A DNA stretch of 64,000 nucleotides from a virus. Where the stretch lies: IMG/VR virus record IMGVR_UViG_3300044712_000786, positions 62,001 through 126,000 of that record; one strand, 5' to 3'. Numbering within the stretch: the first letter of the stretch is position 1; the number at the start of each line of letters is the position of its first letter. Positions 16,236-23,409 of this stretch are shown here, in pieces. A model generated the notes under the pieces. It was not told the DNA's origin. It searched no databases and worked only from the letters and a program-made list of their open reading frames with translations. A program made the translations under genes and the position numbers.

Positions 16236-16373
16236 CTAAGGTCCAATGTCACGTAATACTTCTGACATGAATATGTCAAGCCACTCGTTATACTCGGCTT
16301 GCTCTTCTGGCGTCATTTGAGCAAAGCGCGAAGTTTCGTCCTGTGCGTCGATTGTTGCGAAGTCGTTTTCCAT
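16236..16373 (-). CDS. Small acidic protein, 45 aa
   Basis: Leaderless start: TTGACT, 16-nt spacer, TATTCT, 6 nt, ATG. Strongly acidic, DNA-mimic-like composition (MENDFATIDAQDETS...). Ends in a terminator. Function unknown. Confidence 0.65.
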   Translation of the reverse strand: MENDFATIDAQDETSRFAQMTPEEQAEYNEWLDIFMSEVLRDIGP

Positions 16374-16403
16374 AATCAGAGAATATAGAATCTTTTTAGG
16401 AAG

Positions 16404-16568
16404 TCAAGCTCTTTCAAGCTCGCCGCTCCAAAACTCAATTACCTTGTCGCCCACTCGAACAAAGTAAACAAAGTAATGATACCATTCTTCTACCCTTTCA
16501 ACTACACCATAAGACTCTAAAGAAGGGATTACTACTTCCTGCCCGACTTTGAATTTTGGCTCATTCAT
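16404..16568 (-). CDS. Small SH3/KOW-like beta protein, 54 aa
   Basis: KFKVGQEVVIPS...YGVVERVEEWYHYFVYFVRVGDK looks like a five-strand SH3-type barrel. Leaderless promoter TTGACA-N16-TATTCT-N6-ATG. Its TGA stop lies inside the TTGACT -35 box of the following unit. Confidence 0.65.
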   Translation of the reverse strand: MNEPKFKVGQEVVIPSLESYGVVERVEEWYHYFVYFVRVGDKVIEFWSGELERA

Positions 16569-16598
16569 AAGCTAAGAATAGCAAATCTTTTTAAATTG

Positions 16599-16802
16599 TC
16601 AAGCCCCCTCTTTTTTGACTTGTACTTTCCATCCGTGAATATGGGCTAACTCATACAGTAGTTCGCGGAATCCCCAATGGCACGCGCCCGATGGAAACAG
16701 ATGATAAAACGCATACTCTTGAGTCAGGTCTATTCCCCCAAGATGAGACGCATTATCAGAAACTAAGTAGTCTCCCTTCTCTTTAACCTTGAGTATAAAC
16801 AT
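16599..16802 (-). CDS. Small protein, 67 aa
   Basis: Begins directly after the stop of the upstream gene. Its TGA stop is part of the TTGACA -35 box of the next promoter. No recognisable domain. Confidence 0.6.
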   Translation of the reverse strand: MFILKVKEKGDYLVSDNASHLGGIDLTQEYAFYHLFPSGACHWGFRELLYELAHIHGWKVQVKKEGA

Positions 16803-16988
16803 TTATTCCCCGCAATCTTGTTTGAATTGTTCTACTCCTTCCGCGTATCCCGCCCAATAATCATCTTGGGGAGTATCAGAATCTTGCATGTTCTGTTTAG
16901 CTACGCAATATTCCCCCGCCCATGTATACCCTTTTTGCTCCGCTGTTTTGTAGCCGCTATTAAAACCGCTTTTGTAATCGCTTTTCAT
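16803..16988 (-). CDS. Small protein, 61 aa
   Basis: SDYKSGFNSGYKTAEQKGYTWAG: Gly/Tyr/Lys-rich, helical. Leaderless promoter with TTGACT and TATTAT 6 nt before the ATG. Heads a two-gene unit. Confidence 0.6.
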   Translation of the reverse strand: MKSDYKSGFNSGYKTAEQKGYTWAGEYCVAKQNMQDSDTPQDDYWAGYAEGVEQFKQDCGE

Positions 16989-17026
16989 AGTTGAATAATA
17001 GACGGTCTTTTTAAGAAGTCAAGCTT

Positions 17027-17295
17027 TAGAAAAGCGGGAGACTTTGGCAGCGTATCCAAAGTCCCCCGTAAACCCCTAATAGTCATGCATTTATCCCTTT
17101 TCATGCACCGCCGCGTCTTTTGTAGGTAGCACCCATTAATTCATTCCCTGCTACTTTCGGGTATATCCCCCAATATACATTGTGAGTCACGCGGTCTTTG
17201 TGCTCACACCCCGCTTTCTAGTTCCTACTGGGCCTCTTTTCGAGCGAGGAAACGCGCCAGTCACGGGAACTTACTTTTGGTGGGTCTTTGTTCAT
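17027..17295 (-). ncRNA. Structured non-coding RNA A, about 269 nt
   Basis: Promoter TTGACA-N16-TAATAT puts the 5' end at 17295; a terminator with a nearly perfect 12-bp stem (GGGAGACTTTGG type) and CGCTTTTCT tail ends it near 17027. Between them several hairpins are visible by eye: AGTTCC/GGAACT, ACTGG/CCAGT, GTGAG/CTCAC, GTAGCA/TGCTAC, TGCAT/ATGCA. The first codon-like ATG opens only a 25-codon frame (17218-17295) that runs through paired regions, so I regard it as RNA rather than a gene. Confidence 0.6.
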
Positions 17296-17334
17296 ATTCA
17301 AATATTATCAGTCTTTTTTGAATTGTCAATACTT

Positions 17335-17580
17335 TCAACCGATAATCAAAAACTTTTTCTTGGCAATGTGCGCAATGTTATCTAACTCATTCATATCCCA
17401 GCCATCACCGAAAATGTATTGGCATTGCCAGCGAATTAACTTAGCTACTACTTCCAAAGTCACATAAACAGGCTTAAAGTCAGGCAAGCCGCAACCATAG
17501 ACAGTGGAATCATCCACATTAGTAAGGTCTTTGTTGCTCTTGGCGATTTCGAACGCTTGCTTGAATTCGGCTTTTGTCAT
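17335..17580 (-). CDS. Hypothetical protein, 81 aa
   Basis: Helical protein with charged N-terminus and VVAKLIRWQCQYIFGDGWDMNEL core. Leaderless promoter (TTGACG, TATTAT, 6 nt). The coding end lies beside the promoter of RNA A. Confidence 0.65.
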   Translation of the reverse strand: MTKAEFKQAFEIAKSNKDLTNVDDSTVYGCGLPDFKPVYVTLEVVAKLIRWQCQYIFGDGWDMNELDNIAHIAKKKFLIIG

Positions 17581-17634
17581 AATCAGATAATACGCAATCT
17601 TTTTAAAACGTCAAGCCCTTTGTTTACGCAAAAC

Positions 17635-17799
17635 TTAGTACCTATAATTAAAACAATAACGGCCTTGTCTTTTTTTGCGGATTGCGTTTTGCTTTTTAGT
17701 AAATCTTCCTTTCCATGGATAGCATTTTAAGCAAACCCAAGAGCCATGCAAACAATAGTTAGCTAGACAATTACAGTTTGTGCAGTGGGGCTTATTCAT
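17635..17799 (-). CDS. Cys-rich zinc-binding protein, 54 aa
   Basis: CTNCNCLANYC...CLKCYPWKGR at the N-terminus and a basic tail. Start chosen at 17799 because it overlaps the stop of the acidic gene; a longer frame upstream would run antisense-like through it. Confidence 0.6.
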   Translation of the reverse strand: MNKPHCTNCNCLANYCLHGSWVCLKCYPWKGRFTKKQNAIRKKRQGRYCFNYRY

Positions 17800-17932
17800 C
17801 GCATAAGTTATGCTCATAGTCTTCATCAGTTCCCATTCCCGCACTGGCCATGGCAGAATCAAAGTCGCCGTCCATATCATCAGGCAACTCGGTTTGAGAC
17901 TCGTAATAACTATCGATATATTCGTCTTCCAT
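17792..17932 (-). CDS. Small acidic protein, 46 aa
   Basis: Very Asp/Glu-rich (MEDEYIDSYYESQ...). Perfect leaderless promoter: TTGACA, 16-nt A-rich spacer, TATTAT, 6 nt, ATG. Heads a unit with the zinc-binding gene; 8-nt overlap. Confidence 0.65.
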   Translation of the reverse strand: MEDEYIDSYYESQTELPDDMDGDFDSAMASAGMGTDEDYEHNLCDE

Positions 17933-17976
17933 AACCAAATAATAGCGAATCTTTTTAAAATGTCAAGCCAATCCAA

Positions 17977-18006
17977 ACAAAAAAAGAGAGGGGCTTTCGC
18001 CCCCCG
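17977..18006 (-). terminator. Intrinsic terminator
   Basis: GGGGGC-GAAA-GCCCCTC hairpin followed by a TCTTTTTTT tract, just after the stop at 18009. Confidence 0.85.
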
Positions 18007-18008
18007 TG

Positions 18009-18545
18009 CTACTCGATTACCATTGTATCCCCATCCATTCGAACACTTTGCAGAGTCTCACCGCTCAAAACAAACTCGCGCACACGATTAATGGGCAACT
18101 TATCCCGCAAGTTATTCTTTTCTACAGTCAACGGGCGACTTTTGACTTCCTTGTATTCGCCCTTTTCGATTACAACTTTAGTATGGGCCAAACCCATCAC
18201 GTTAATGCAACCCGTTGAAATGCAATACTTTAGTCCATTTGCAATCTGAATGTATGCATCCGCTTTGGTGTAAGCGGGATTATAAGTCCCGTTCTTGATT
18301 GCTTCTCTGCTGTTCAAGAGCGAATCATAGACTTCCTGCCAAGCTTGCAACTGTAAAGCACCAACCATAGCAGGCTTAAGCAATTCCATTTCAGTGATGC
18401 TAGCCTCTATCTGTTTTGCATAGCTTGCGCCCAAAATCAGAGTATGACGGGCGACTTCTCCCGTTCCCTTAGCTTTGTAGGTAAAGGACACAAACTGAGC
18501 TTTACCCGCGTTCTGTCGAATAGACTCGATGATGTCGTGTAGCAT
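18009..18545 (-). CDS. Hypothetical protein, 178 aa
   Basis: Alpha/beta protein with an N-terminal FVSFTYKAKGTGEVARHTLILGA strand pair, a helical centre and a GDTMVIE end. No family recognised. Own leaderless promoter (TTGACA-N16-TATTAT-N6) and terminator. A GTTTTGAAC/GTTC partial palindrome sits just upstream of the -35. Confidence 0.65.
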   Translation of the reverse strand: MLHDIIESIRQNAGKAQFVSFTYKAKGTGEVARHTLILGASYAKQIEASITEMELLKPAMVGALQLQAWQEVYDSLLNSREAIKNGTYNPAYTKADAYIQIANGLKYCISTGCINVMGLAHTKVVIEKGEYKEVKSRPLTVEKNNLRDKLPINRVREFVLSGETLQSVRMDGDTMVIE

Positions 18546-18597
18546 ACCTAAATAATACAGAGTCTTTTTAAAATGTCAACTGTTTTGAACAAGTTCG

Positions 18598-18777
18598 TCA
18601 ACACTCAACTTGAACTATTGTTTTAATAACTAAACGACAATTACGATTAGGAAAACACTTAGCCCATACGCGAAACTGTTCTTTAGCTTCTTTTTCGCCT
18701 GTATGGACGGGTAACCCGATAGAATCGTAATAACCGCCATTTGGAGCTTGTTCCTGAATCCAATATTGATGTTCCAT
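18598..18777 (-). CDS. Small protein, 59 aa
   Basis: MEHQYWIQEQAPNGGYYDSIGLPVH...: short beta protein with a helix around residue 30. Has a clear GGAGG ribosome site 8 nt before the ATG, in contrast to its leaderless neighbours, as expected for an internal operon gene. Confidence 0.65.
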   Translation of the reverse strand: MEHQYWIQEQAPNGGYYDSIGLPVHTGEKEAKEQFRVWAKCFPNRNCRLVIKTIVQVEC

Positions 18778-18947
18778 TATATTGCCTCCGAAGCGTGAAG
18801 AGATTCAATCATGTTCTCTTTATTCCAGCCGCAATTGTCGCAGCCCATCACCCAAGCACAAGCGTCAATCTGTTCTTGCGTCATGGTTGAAATTGCTTGG
18901 CGCATATTAGCGAAAAATTGTTCCCTTGTTAGCAGCTTTTTGTTCAT
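18777..18947 (-). CDS. Small protein, 56 aa
   Basis: Helical, with CAWVMGCDNCGW (three cysteines) in the middle. Leaderless promoter TTGACA-N16-TAGTAT-N6-ATG. Stop and next ATG share bases (TAATG). Confidence 0.65.
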   Translation of the reverse strand: MNKKLLTREQFFANMRQAISTMTQEQIDACAWVMGCDNCGWNKENMIESLHASEAI

Positions 18948-18977
18948 GTCCTAATACTAAAGGATTTTTTTAAATTG

Positions 18978-19178
18978 TCAACATTCCCTTGCATCAACGT
19001 ATAGAATCAAGTCAAGGACAATTTGAGTGATTCTCTGGGGATACCGGATTTTGCGCCACAATAATTGATAACGCGGCTTGCGAGTTTTGATGTATTTTTC
19101 CCCCGCCCATTTGTTAATGTAATTTATTAATCTGTAACCACATGGATACAGATAGAGGAACCGAATGAGTTTTATCAT
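18978..19178 (-). CDS. Small basic protein with hydrophobic start, 66 aa
   Basis: MIKLIRFLYLYPCGYRLINYINKW... then an Arg/Lys-rich middle. The promoter (TTGACA, 16 nt, TACTAT) gives about 46 nt of leader with a GCCCTT/AAGGGC hairpin ending 1 nt before the ATG, which could hide the start codon. Confidence 0.55.
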   Translation of the reverse strand: MIKLIRFLYLYPCGYRLINYINKWAGEKYIKTRKPRYQLLWRKIRYPQRITQIVLDLILYVDAREC

Positions 19179-19219
19179 CGCCCTTATTATACAATAAATT
19201 GTCAAAAGGGCAAGCTAAT

Positions 19220-19366
19220 TCAGATAGTATCAGTCTTTTTTGAATTGTCAATATCTGCTTTAGCCGCTCGCCTTTCGGCTTTAGCCACCTTGCGCTTATT
19301 GTAAGGCCGAAGATGTTTCCACCACTCGGGAGATTTTGTCAGGGTGTCTTTTCTTTTGTGCGCCAT
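19220..19366 (-). CDS. Small basic protein, 48 aa
   Basis: MAHKRKDTLTKSPEWWKHLRPYNKRK...: strongly basic, possibly nucleic-acid-binding. Leaderless promoter TTGACA-N16-TATTAT-N6-ATG. Its last codons (I-D-N-S-K-K-T-D-T-I) read through the whole next promoter. Confidence 0.6.
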   Translation of the reverse strand: MAHKRKDTLTKSPEWWKHLRPYNKRKVAKAERRAAKADIDNSKKTDTI

Positions 19367-19388
19367 ATTTGAATAATATGAAATCTTT

Positions 19389-19619
19389 TTAAGATGTCAA
19401 TTCTTTTGCGCGTTGGATAATCTTTTCCCTTATCTCTAAACCATTCTCCTTATATTGTCTGGGCGACTCATCCACAGCTTGTAATACTGCTCTATAGCAA
19501 CATTCCCCGAATAGTCCTAAGCTTTCGCCCCGCCTATCATTGACGGGCATAATCCCGCCCCATCCCTTTTTGTTCGTCCTATCTACTCCACATAAAGAAC
19601 AAATTCTTTTGATGTCCAT
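19389..19619 (-). CDS. Zinc-binding small protein, 76 aa
   Basis: CSLCGVDR near the N-terminus and GECCYRA near residue 40. Ends E-L-T-S-stop, encoded by the TTGACATCTTAA of the next promoter. Follows 19625-19951 by 5 nt. Confidence 0.65.
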   Translation of the reverse strand: MDIKRICSLCGVDRTNKKGWGGIMPVNDRRGESLGLFGECCYRAVLQAVDESPRQYKENGLEIREKIIQRAKELTS

Positions 19620-19624
19620 AACGA

Positions 19625-19951
19625 TTACTTAAGCCCATAATAATAATCTTCCTTAGGCAAGCGAGCGTTCTTAGAGACAAAGCTAATAAAGTCGCCCCAA
19701 TTCTCCACAGCCCACTTAGCATCAGCTAGGCGCATAATGCTTTCGCCTTCCCTAGTTGCCTCGCGCAACTCCTTAATAGCCATAATCTTCTGGTCTGAAG
19801 TAAAGCGATATTTCTCTACTGCCCCTTTCAGCTTATTAACCAAATCAGCAGAAACGATGATGTTTACTTCGTCAATGGTTGTGCCCAATTGATTAGACAG
19901 CAAGCCAAGCAATTCAGAGTAAGTAAGAGTAAGTCGCAATTTCATAATCAA
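19625..19951 (-). CDS. Hypothetical protein, 108 aa
   Basis: Helical; DEVNIIVSADLVNKLKGAVEKYRF and a C-terminal GDFISFVSKNARLPKEDYYYG. Leaderless promoter TTGACA-N16-TAGTAT-N6-ATG. Function unknown. Confidence 0.65.
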   Translation of the reverse strand: MIMKLRLTLTYSELLGLLSNQLGTTIDEVNIIVSADLVNKLKGAVEKYRFTSDQKIMAIKELREATREGESIMRLADAKWAVENWGDFISFVSKNARLPKEDYYYGLK

Positions 19952-19990
19952 ATACTAGCAAGTCTTTTCTAATTGTCAACACCTAACATC

Positions 19991-20197
19991 TTATATGCTA
20001 ACTTGAACAATAAATTCCCCCGTGGAAATAGAGCAGTAATTCCCAATCATATCCGCTCTAATAAGTTGTTCTACTTCCCTGCGGTCACTATCGGTATTAC
20101 CTTTACCCTCAACTCTATTGCGTAAACTATCTTCTGTTTCACCTGAATGGACTATCTTGTTTCCAATTGTGAATAAGTAAATGTATTTGCGTTTCAT
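19991..20197 (-). CDS. Small protein, 68 aa
   Basis: MKRKYIYLFTIGNKIVHSGETEDSLRN...: a beta-strand start followed by charged helix. Overlaps the upstream stop by 4 nt. No family recognised. Confidence 0.6.
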   Translation of the reverse strand: MKRKYIYLFTIGNKIVHSGETEDSLRNRVEGKGNTDSDRREVEQLIRADMIGNYCSISTGEFIVQVSI

Positions 20198-20505
20198 ACC
20201 AGTTCGATGTTAAGAGTATAGCAGATGCATGATGCAAGGTCAGAGCCATTTTCGAGTAAGCGCCTGATTAGCACGGGCATACTCTCAGGGGAGATAAGAC
20301 AAATCAGCTTTGCGCCATCATCTTGAAACTTATCGCCCCGCTCGGGGACAAAGCACGCTTCTAAGTGGCTATCAATCCCCTGATTAACCGCTTTCATGCA
20401 GTCTGTTCTATCGACCCCCGCTAAAGACATCAGATAAGGCTCTGTCATAGCTTCTTTAACCGCCTTGCCTAGTTCCTCACTCCACATTGCGCTAAATCGT
20501 TTCAT
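20194..20505 (-). CDS. Hypothetical protein, 103 aa
   Basis: Helical protein (MKRFSAMWSEELGKAVKEAM...) with a Cys near the end. Leaderless promoter TTGACA-N16-TATTAT-N6-ATG. Heads a two-gene unit. Confidence 0.65.
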   Translation of the reverse strand: MKRFSAMWSEELGKAVKEAMTEPYLMSLAGVDRTDCMKAVNQGIDSHLEACFVPERGDKFQDDGAKLICLISPESMPVLIRRLLENGSDLASCICYTLNIELV

Positions 20506-20527
20506 ATCTCTATAATAGAGAATCTTT

Positions 20528-20755
20528 TTAAGATGTCAAGAGCGTCTTTTCTACTATATGCCAATGCTCACCTAGAAAGCGCTGAGCTTGCTTCTTAGTA
20601 ATCTTCTTAGCGAAGCCATGGCCCATTTCTTTTTTCTGCCAGTTACAGGCTCCCGGCAGTCCGCTTTTGAAGAAACTACGCCCCCAAACTGATTTATCAG
20701 GGAAAACGAAGATTCGGGGGGTTTGTGTGCCGTATGTTATTTTGTAGTATGTCAT
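20528..20755 (-). CDS. Small protein, 75 aa
   Basis: Beta-rich start and basic C-terminal half. The stop codon comes from the spacer of the next promoter (L-L-T-S-stop = CTCTTGACATCTTAA). Four-nt overlap with the upstream gene. Confidence 0.6.
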   Translation of the reverse strand: MTYYKITYGTQTPRIFVFPDKSVWGRSFFKSGLPGACNWQKKEMGHGFAKKITKKQAQRFLGEHWHIVEKTLLTS

Positions 20756-20961
20756 TTTTCTAATTGTAGTTCGCTAAGGTTCCAATCGATTACCAGCCTA
20801 TGATTTCCATCATTCTCAAATTTTAGGAAAGCGGAAGTCCGAACTGTCCAATCGATATTGCCATTATACCCAATGCCGAGTTTTAGCTCGCCCTTATCGA
20901 CATTACTGTTATGAACAAGGGAGTTATCCCTATCGTAAACTTTAAAAGAAGAGACGTTCAT
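20752..20961 (-). CDS. Small beta protein, 69 aa
   Basis: MNVSSFKVYDRDNSLVHNSNVDKG...: repeated beta strands with DGNHRLVIDWNL. Overlaps both neighbours (20 nt and 4 nt), so coupled translation. Confidence 0.6.
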   Translation of the reverse strand: MNVSSFKVYDRDNSLVHNSNVDKGELKLGIGYNGNIDWTVRTSAFLKFENDGNHRLVIDWNLSELQLEK

Positions 20962-21130
20962 TTAATATCTTTCTTAGGGTCATTTCTCGCCTATAGGCCC
21001 AATCCGCATTCTTAGCAAAAGGGTTAGGGTGTTTTAACGTCCAAAGTGATTTTAGACGGTCAATTTCTTCCTGAATAGCTTCCTTAGTCTCACCTTTAGC
21101 CCAATCTTCGGCGTGATATTCTGCTGACAT
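20942..21130 (-). CDS. Small helical protein, 62 aa
   Basis: MSAEYHAEDWAKGETKEAIQEEI...: a charged helical hairpin. Leaderless promoter TTGACA-N16-TATTCT-N6-ATG. First gene of a three-gene unit. Confidence 0.6.
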   Translation of the reverse strand: MSAEYHAEDWAKGETKEAIQEEIDRLKSLWTLKHPNPFAKNADWAYRREMTLRKILNERLFF

Positions 21131-21153
21131 AATCAGAGAATACAGGGTTTTTT

Positions 21154-21336
21154 CTAATTGTCAACCTTTTTAGTCGGAAGCTCGCTCGGATTGCTATCCC
21201 CACAATAATTACAGCAATATCCGCTAATAACAGGATGACCGCATTTCTTACAAGCGTAGATTGTGGGGACAAAGCTGCGAGCAAGCTGATTAGCCAGAGC
21301 TTGCCAGTGCGGAGTATACGGTTCGATGGTTTTCAT
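21154..21336 (-). CDS. Zinc-ribbon small protein, 60 aa
   Basis: CKKCGHP and CCNYCGD form a zinc ribbon in the C-terminal half. Promoter TTGACA-N16-TATTGT with 7 nt to the ATG. Confidence 0.65.
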   Translation of the reverse strand: MKTIEPYTPHWQALANQLARSFVPTIYACKKCGHPVISGYCCNYCGDSNPSELPTKKVDN

Positions 21337-21376
21337 ATAGTCAACAATATAGAGTTTTTTCTAATTGTCAACCCAT

Positions 21377-21550
21377 TCATAGAGTAGGGCTAACAACAGA
21401 GCTAATATGAGAATTTCCACGATGTTTGGGGCATTTAGCATAAGGTGCGGAATCTGCCCCGCACGTTTGGCATTTACCTTGCGCCTTTTTACGCAACTGA
21501 TACTTGCGTTGACGGGAGATTTTCAAAAATCTTATTTGGTCTCTTATCAT
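21377..21550 (-). CDS. Small zinc-finger protein, 57 aa
   Basis: Basic N-terminus (RFLKISRQRKYQLRKK) then CQTCG and CPKHR. Resembles the HNH-nuclease-associated fingers but has no nuclease core. The -10 TAGAAT lies 6 nt before the ATG; no good -35. A GATTTTTGAAA element lies inside its N-terminal codons. Confidence 0.55.
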   Translation of the reverse strand: MIRDQIRFLKISRQRKYQLRKKAQGKCQTCGADSAPYAKCPKHRGNSHISSVVSPTL

Positions 21551-21581
21551 GTGTAAATTCTATTGGTTTTTTACTAACTTG

Positions 21582-21839
21582 CTATACAATCTCTTCCAAC
21601 GTAAGGTAATAATCGAGTTTGCGGGTGGATTCTTGACCCAATACCACAAAAGTAAAAGGTATGAGAGTATTAGGATTCTTAACCCTGAAATGAACAGATT
21701 TAGCTTGTGCTAACAAGTTACGCAACTCTGTAATTTGATTTTCCGCCTCGCTGAATGTCATTACGTTATTATCCAGATAAACATCGTATGAGTAAGCTCC
21801 CACACGAGCGACAATAAACACTTTATATTGCTTTTCCAT
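21582..21839 (-). CDS. Small alpha/beta protein, 85 aa
   Basis: YKVFIVARVGAYSYDVYLDN then a helix and a beta C-terminus. Start overlaps the upstream stop by one base. Unknown function. Confidence 0.6.
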   Translation of the reverse strand: MEKQYKVFIVARVGAYSYDVYLDNNVMTFSEAENQITELRNLLAQAKSVHFRVKNPNTLIPFTFVVLGQESTRKLDYYLTLEEIV

Positions 21840-22033
21840 TAGCTTAACCTCGCAATCTCTACCTTGCTTTCGCCCCGCCGAGACTTGGCTTTAGCGAGTT
21901 TCTGTTTCTTGGTTAGAAGGTCATGAGCCGCTTGACGCGCATCCGCCTCACGTTGCCGCTTCTCTCGTTTAGCGTGCAACACATTCGACTTATAACCGTT
22001 AATCTTGATGTTCCGTTTGGTTTCTGCTTTCAT
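21839..22033 (-). CDS. Small highly basic protein, 64 aa
   Basis: About 40 percent Lys/Arg with a helical middle (REKRQREADARQAAHDLL); likely RNA- or DNA-binding. Leaderless promoter TTGAAA-N16-TAGATT-N6-ATG. Confidence 0.6.
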   Translation of the reverse strand: MKAETKRNIKINGYKSNVLHAKREKRQREADARQAAHDLLTKKQKLAKAKSRRGESKVEIARLS

Positions 22034-22055
22034 AGTGTAAATCTATATGAGTTTT

Positions 22056-22478
22056 TTAAGATTTCAAGCCGTTACGCGCTCTGACTAACTTATCGATAAC
22101 ATCGATGGGAAACTCCTGACAGCCGACTATAACTTTATCTTTATAAACAAGGGCAGTATGATTGTTGTTTAGTTTGACTTTTGCTCCCCTACTGAGAGAC
22201 CAATCTATAGAGATAAACTCTTCAAAAGAAAGGTCTTTACACATAGTATCGCCGCATTTAGAGCCCGAAACTTCGCGCAAGTTTCCTTCTATTCTAATCA
22301 TAGAGTAAGGCCAAGTCTCAAAGTCCTGCTCAAAAGAGCCCCTTTCAAGATAGCTTTTCAGGAAAACATTAGGATTCTCATCAGAGTTAATGGACACGTT
22401 CCTATAGCCAGCAATAGCTAGAATAGAAAGAATTGCAACGTGCTCGCTAACGTTTTTTGATTTAATTTGGTATCTCAT
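22056..22478 (-). CDS. Hypothetical protein, 140 aa
   Basis: Alpha/beta, with SKNVSEHVAILSILAIAGY at the N-terminus and a beta-rich end (VIVGCQEFPIDVI). Similar in build to many small phage early proteins. Leaderless promoter TTGACA-N16-TAGACT-N6-ATG. Confidence 0.6.
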   Translation of the reverse strand: MRYQIKSKNVSEHVAILSILAIAGYRNVSINSDENPNVFLKSYLERGSFEQDFETWPYSMIRIEGNLREVSGSKCGDTMCKDLSFEEFISIDWSLSRGAKVKLNNNHTALVYKDKVIVGCQEFPIDVIDKLVRARNGLKS

Positions 22479-22491
22479 GTTCTAAGTCTAT

Positions 22492-22884
22492 TCAGTTTTT
22501 TTGTTTTGTCAAGTTCGACTTTACTTTGCGCCAGTAAGCATCTGTCAAATGTTTTTTACTTTTCCAATCGGGACCCGAGTTATGAACCCGCGCCATAGTC
22601 TCGAAGTCGTTACTAGCCAACGCTTTAGGACAATAGCGCGACATGTAAGCCTCCATTACTTTAACGCTATAGTCAAGGTTAGTAACCATGCTATAACTAC
22701 CTTTAACTCGGGAGTCAAGCCAATAAGATTTGGAGATTTGCAGGGGACCTAGCGATTTGCCAGCATCCCCCACAATCCGCCCGTGCCTCCCACTAGTCTC
22801 AGTCAGGTGAATAGCACGGACGAAATTGGTATTGATTGCGCCCTGCAAACTAAAGGCGAGAAATAGAATAGGCAGAAATTTCAT
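22492..22884 (-). CDS. Secreted lysozyme-like endolysin, 130 aa
   Basis: Signal peptide at residues 1-16 (FLPILFLAFSLQG), then HLTETSGRHGRIVGDAGKSL followed by GPLQISKSYW, the substrate-binding core of lysozyme/transglycosylase-like (i-type or SLT-like) domains, with E33-type catalytic Glu in TETS. Would cleave peptidoglycan after export. Unexpectedly it lies among early-type genes; its last codons overlap the next promoter (N-L-T-K-Q-K-N-stop). Exact lysozyme class unresolved. Confidence 0.75.
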   Translation of the reverse strand: MKFLPILFLAFSLQGAINTNFVRAIHLTETSGRHGRIVGDAGKSLGPLQISKSYWLDSRVKGSYSMVTNLDYSVKVMEAYMSRYCPKALASNDFETMARVHNSGPDWKSKKHLTDAYWRKVKSNLTKQKN

Positions 22885-23090
22885 ATCTTATCAATAAAGT
22901 ATTCTGCTACGGAAAACGCTACACAATCATCCCCCCCATAAATGGGGACGGGAAAACGTGCATAAGTTAATTGAATTACGTATGAATTAAGATTCTTATC
23001 GCGAGGCGGATGAAAACGCGCTATAACTCTTCCTTCAAATCCAGTTATTGTCTTAACTACATCGCCGATTTTGAATTTATATGTTCTCAT
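22881..23090 (-). CDS. Small SH3/KOW-like protein, 69 aa
   Basis: YKFKIGDVVKTITGFEGRVIARF is a typical KOW/SH3 start. Overlaps the lysozyme-like gene by 4 nt. Leaderless promoter TTGACA-N16-TAGTAT-N6-ATG immediately after tRNA-Leu. Confidence 0.65.
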   Translation of the reverse strand: MRTYKFKIGDVVKTITGFEGRVIARFHPPRDKNLNSYVIQLTYARFPVPIYGGDDCVAFSVAEYFIDKI

Positions 23091-23126
23091 GCCTTGATAC
23101 TATCAGGTCTTTTTGAATTGTCAAGA

Positions 23127-23215
23127 TGGTACCAACGACTGGATTCGAACCAGCAAGGCTTTTAATGGCCGAGGGATTTTAAGTCCCTTGTGTAAACCAA
23201 TTCCACCACGTTGGC
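23127..23215 (-). tRNA. tRNA-Leu (anticodon TAA)
   Basis: Complete cloverleaf: GCCAACG/CGTTGGT acceptor (first pair G-U), D arm, anticodon stem GGGA with loop CTTAAAA (anticodon TAA), long class II variable arm, T arm CTGG-TTCGAAT-CCAG, and an encoded CCA end. Last RNA of a tRNA operon that starts near 23678. Confidence 0.93.
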
Positions 23216-23221
23216 AAAGAC

Positions 23222-23409
23222 AGCGCGATGGCGGATTCGAACCACCGACCTATGAAGCTTCTGGCCTCATTGCTCTGGGATTTAGGCAAGTTGTTAACGA
23301 CCCACCATTTACCCCATCCCCACTAGTATACAGCGCACGCAAGCCTTATTCTAGAATTATCTCTATTGCACGCCTTAAACCGTCGAATGAACCGCTGAGC
23401 TAATCGCGC
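23222..23409 (-). tRNA. Interrupted tRNA-like gene (insertion in D loop, identity unclear)
   Basis: The ends form a perfect 7-bp acceptor stem (GCGCGAT/ATCGCGC) and a T arm GGTGG-TTCGAAT-CCGCC. TA-GCTC after the 5' acceptor finds its D-stem partner GAGC only some 113 nt further on. The anticodon hairpin would be ATGAGG-CCAGAAG-CTTCAT: 6 bp and no U33, so the decoded amino acid cannot be named and the RNA may not be a normal tRNA. No CCA. Lies 6 nt upstream of tRNA-Leu. An ATTCGACGG string in the 5' part recalls tmRNA, but no tag reading frame fits. Confidence 0.5.
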
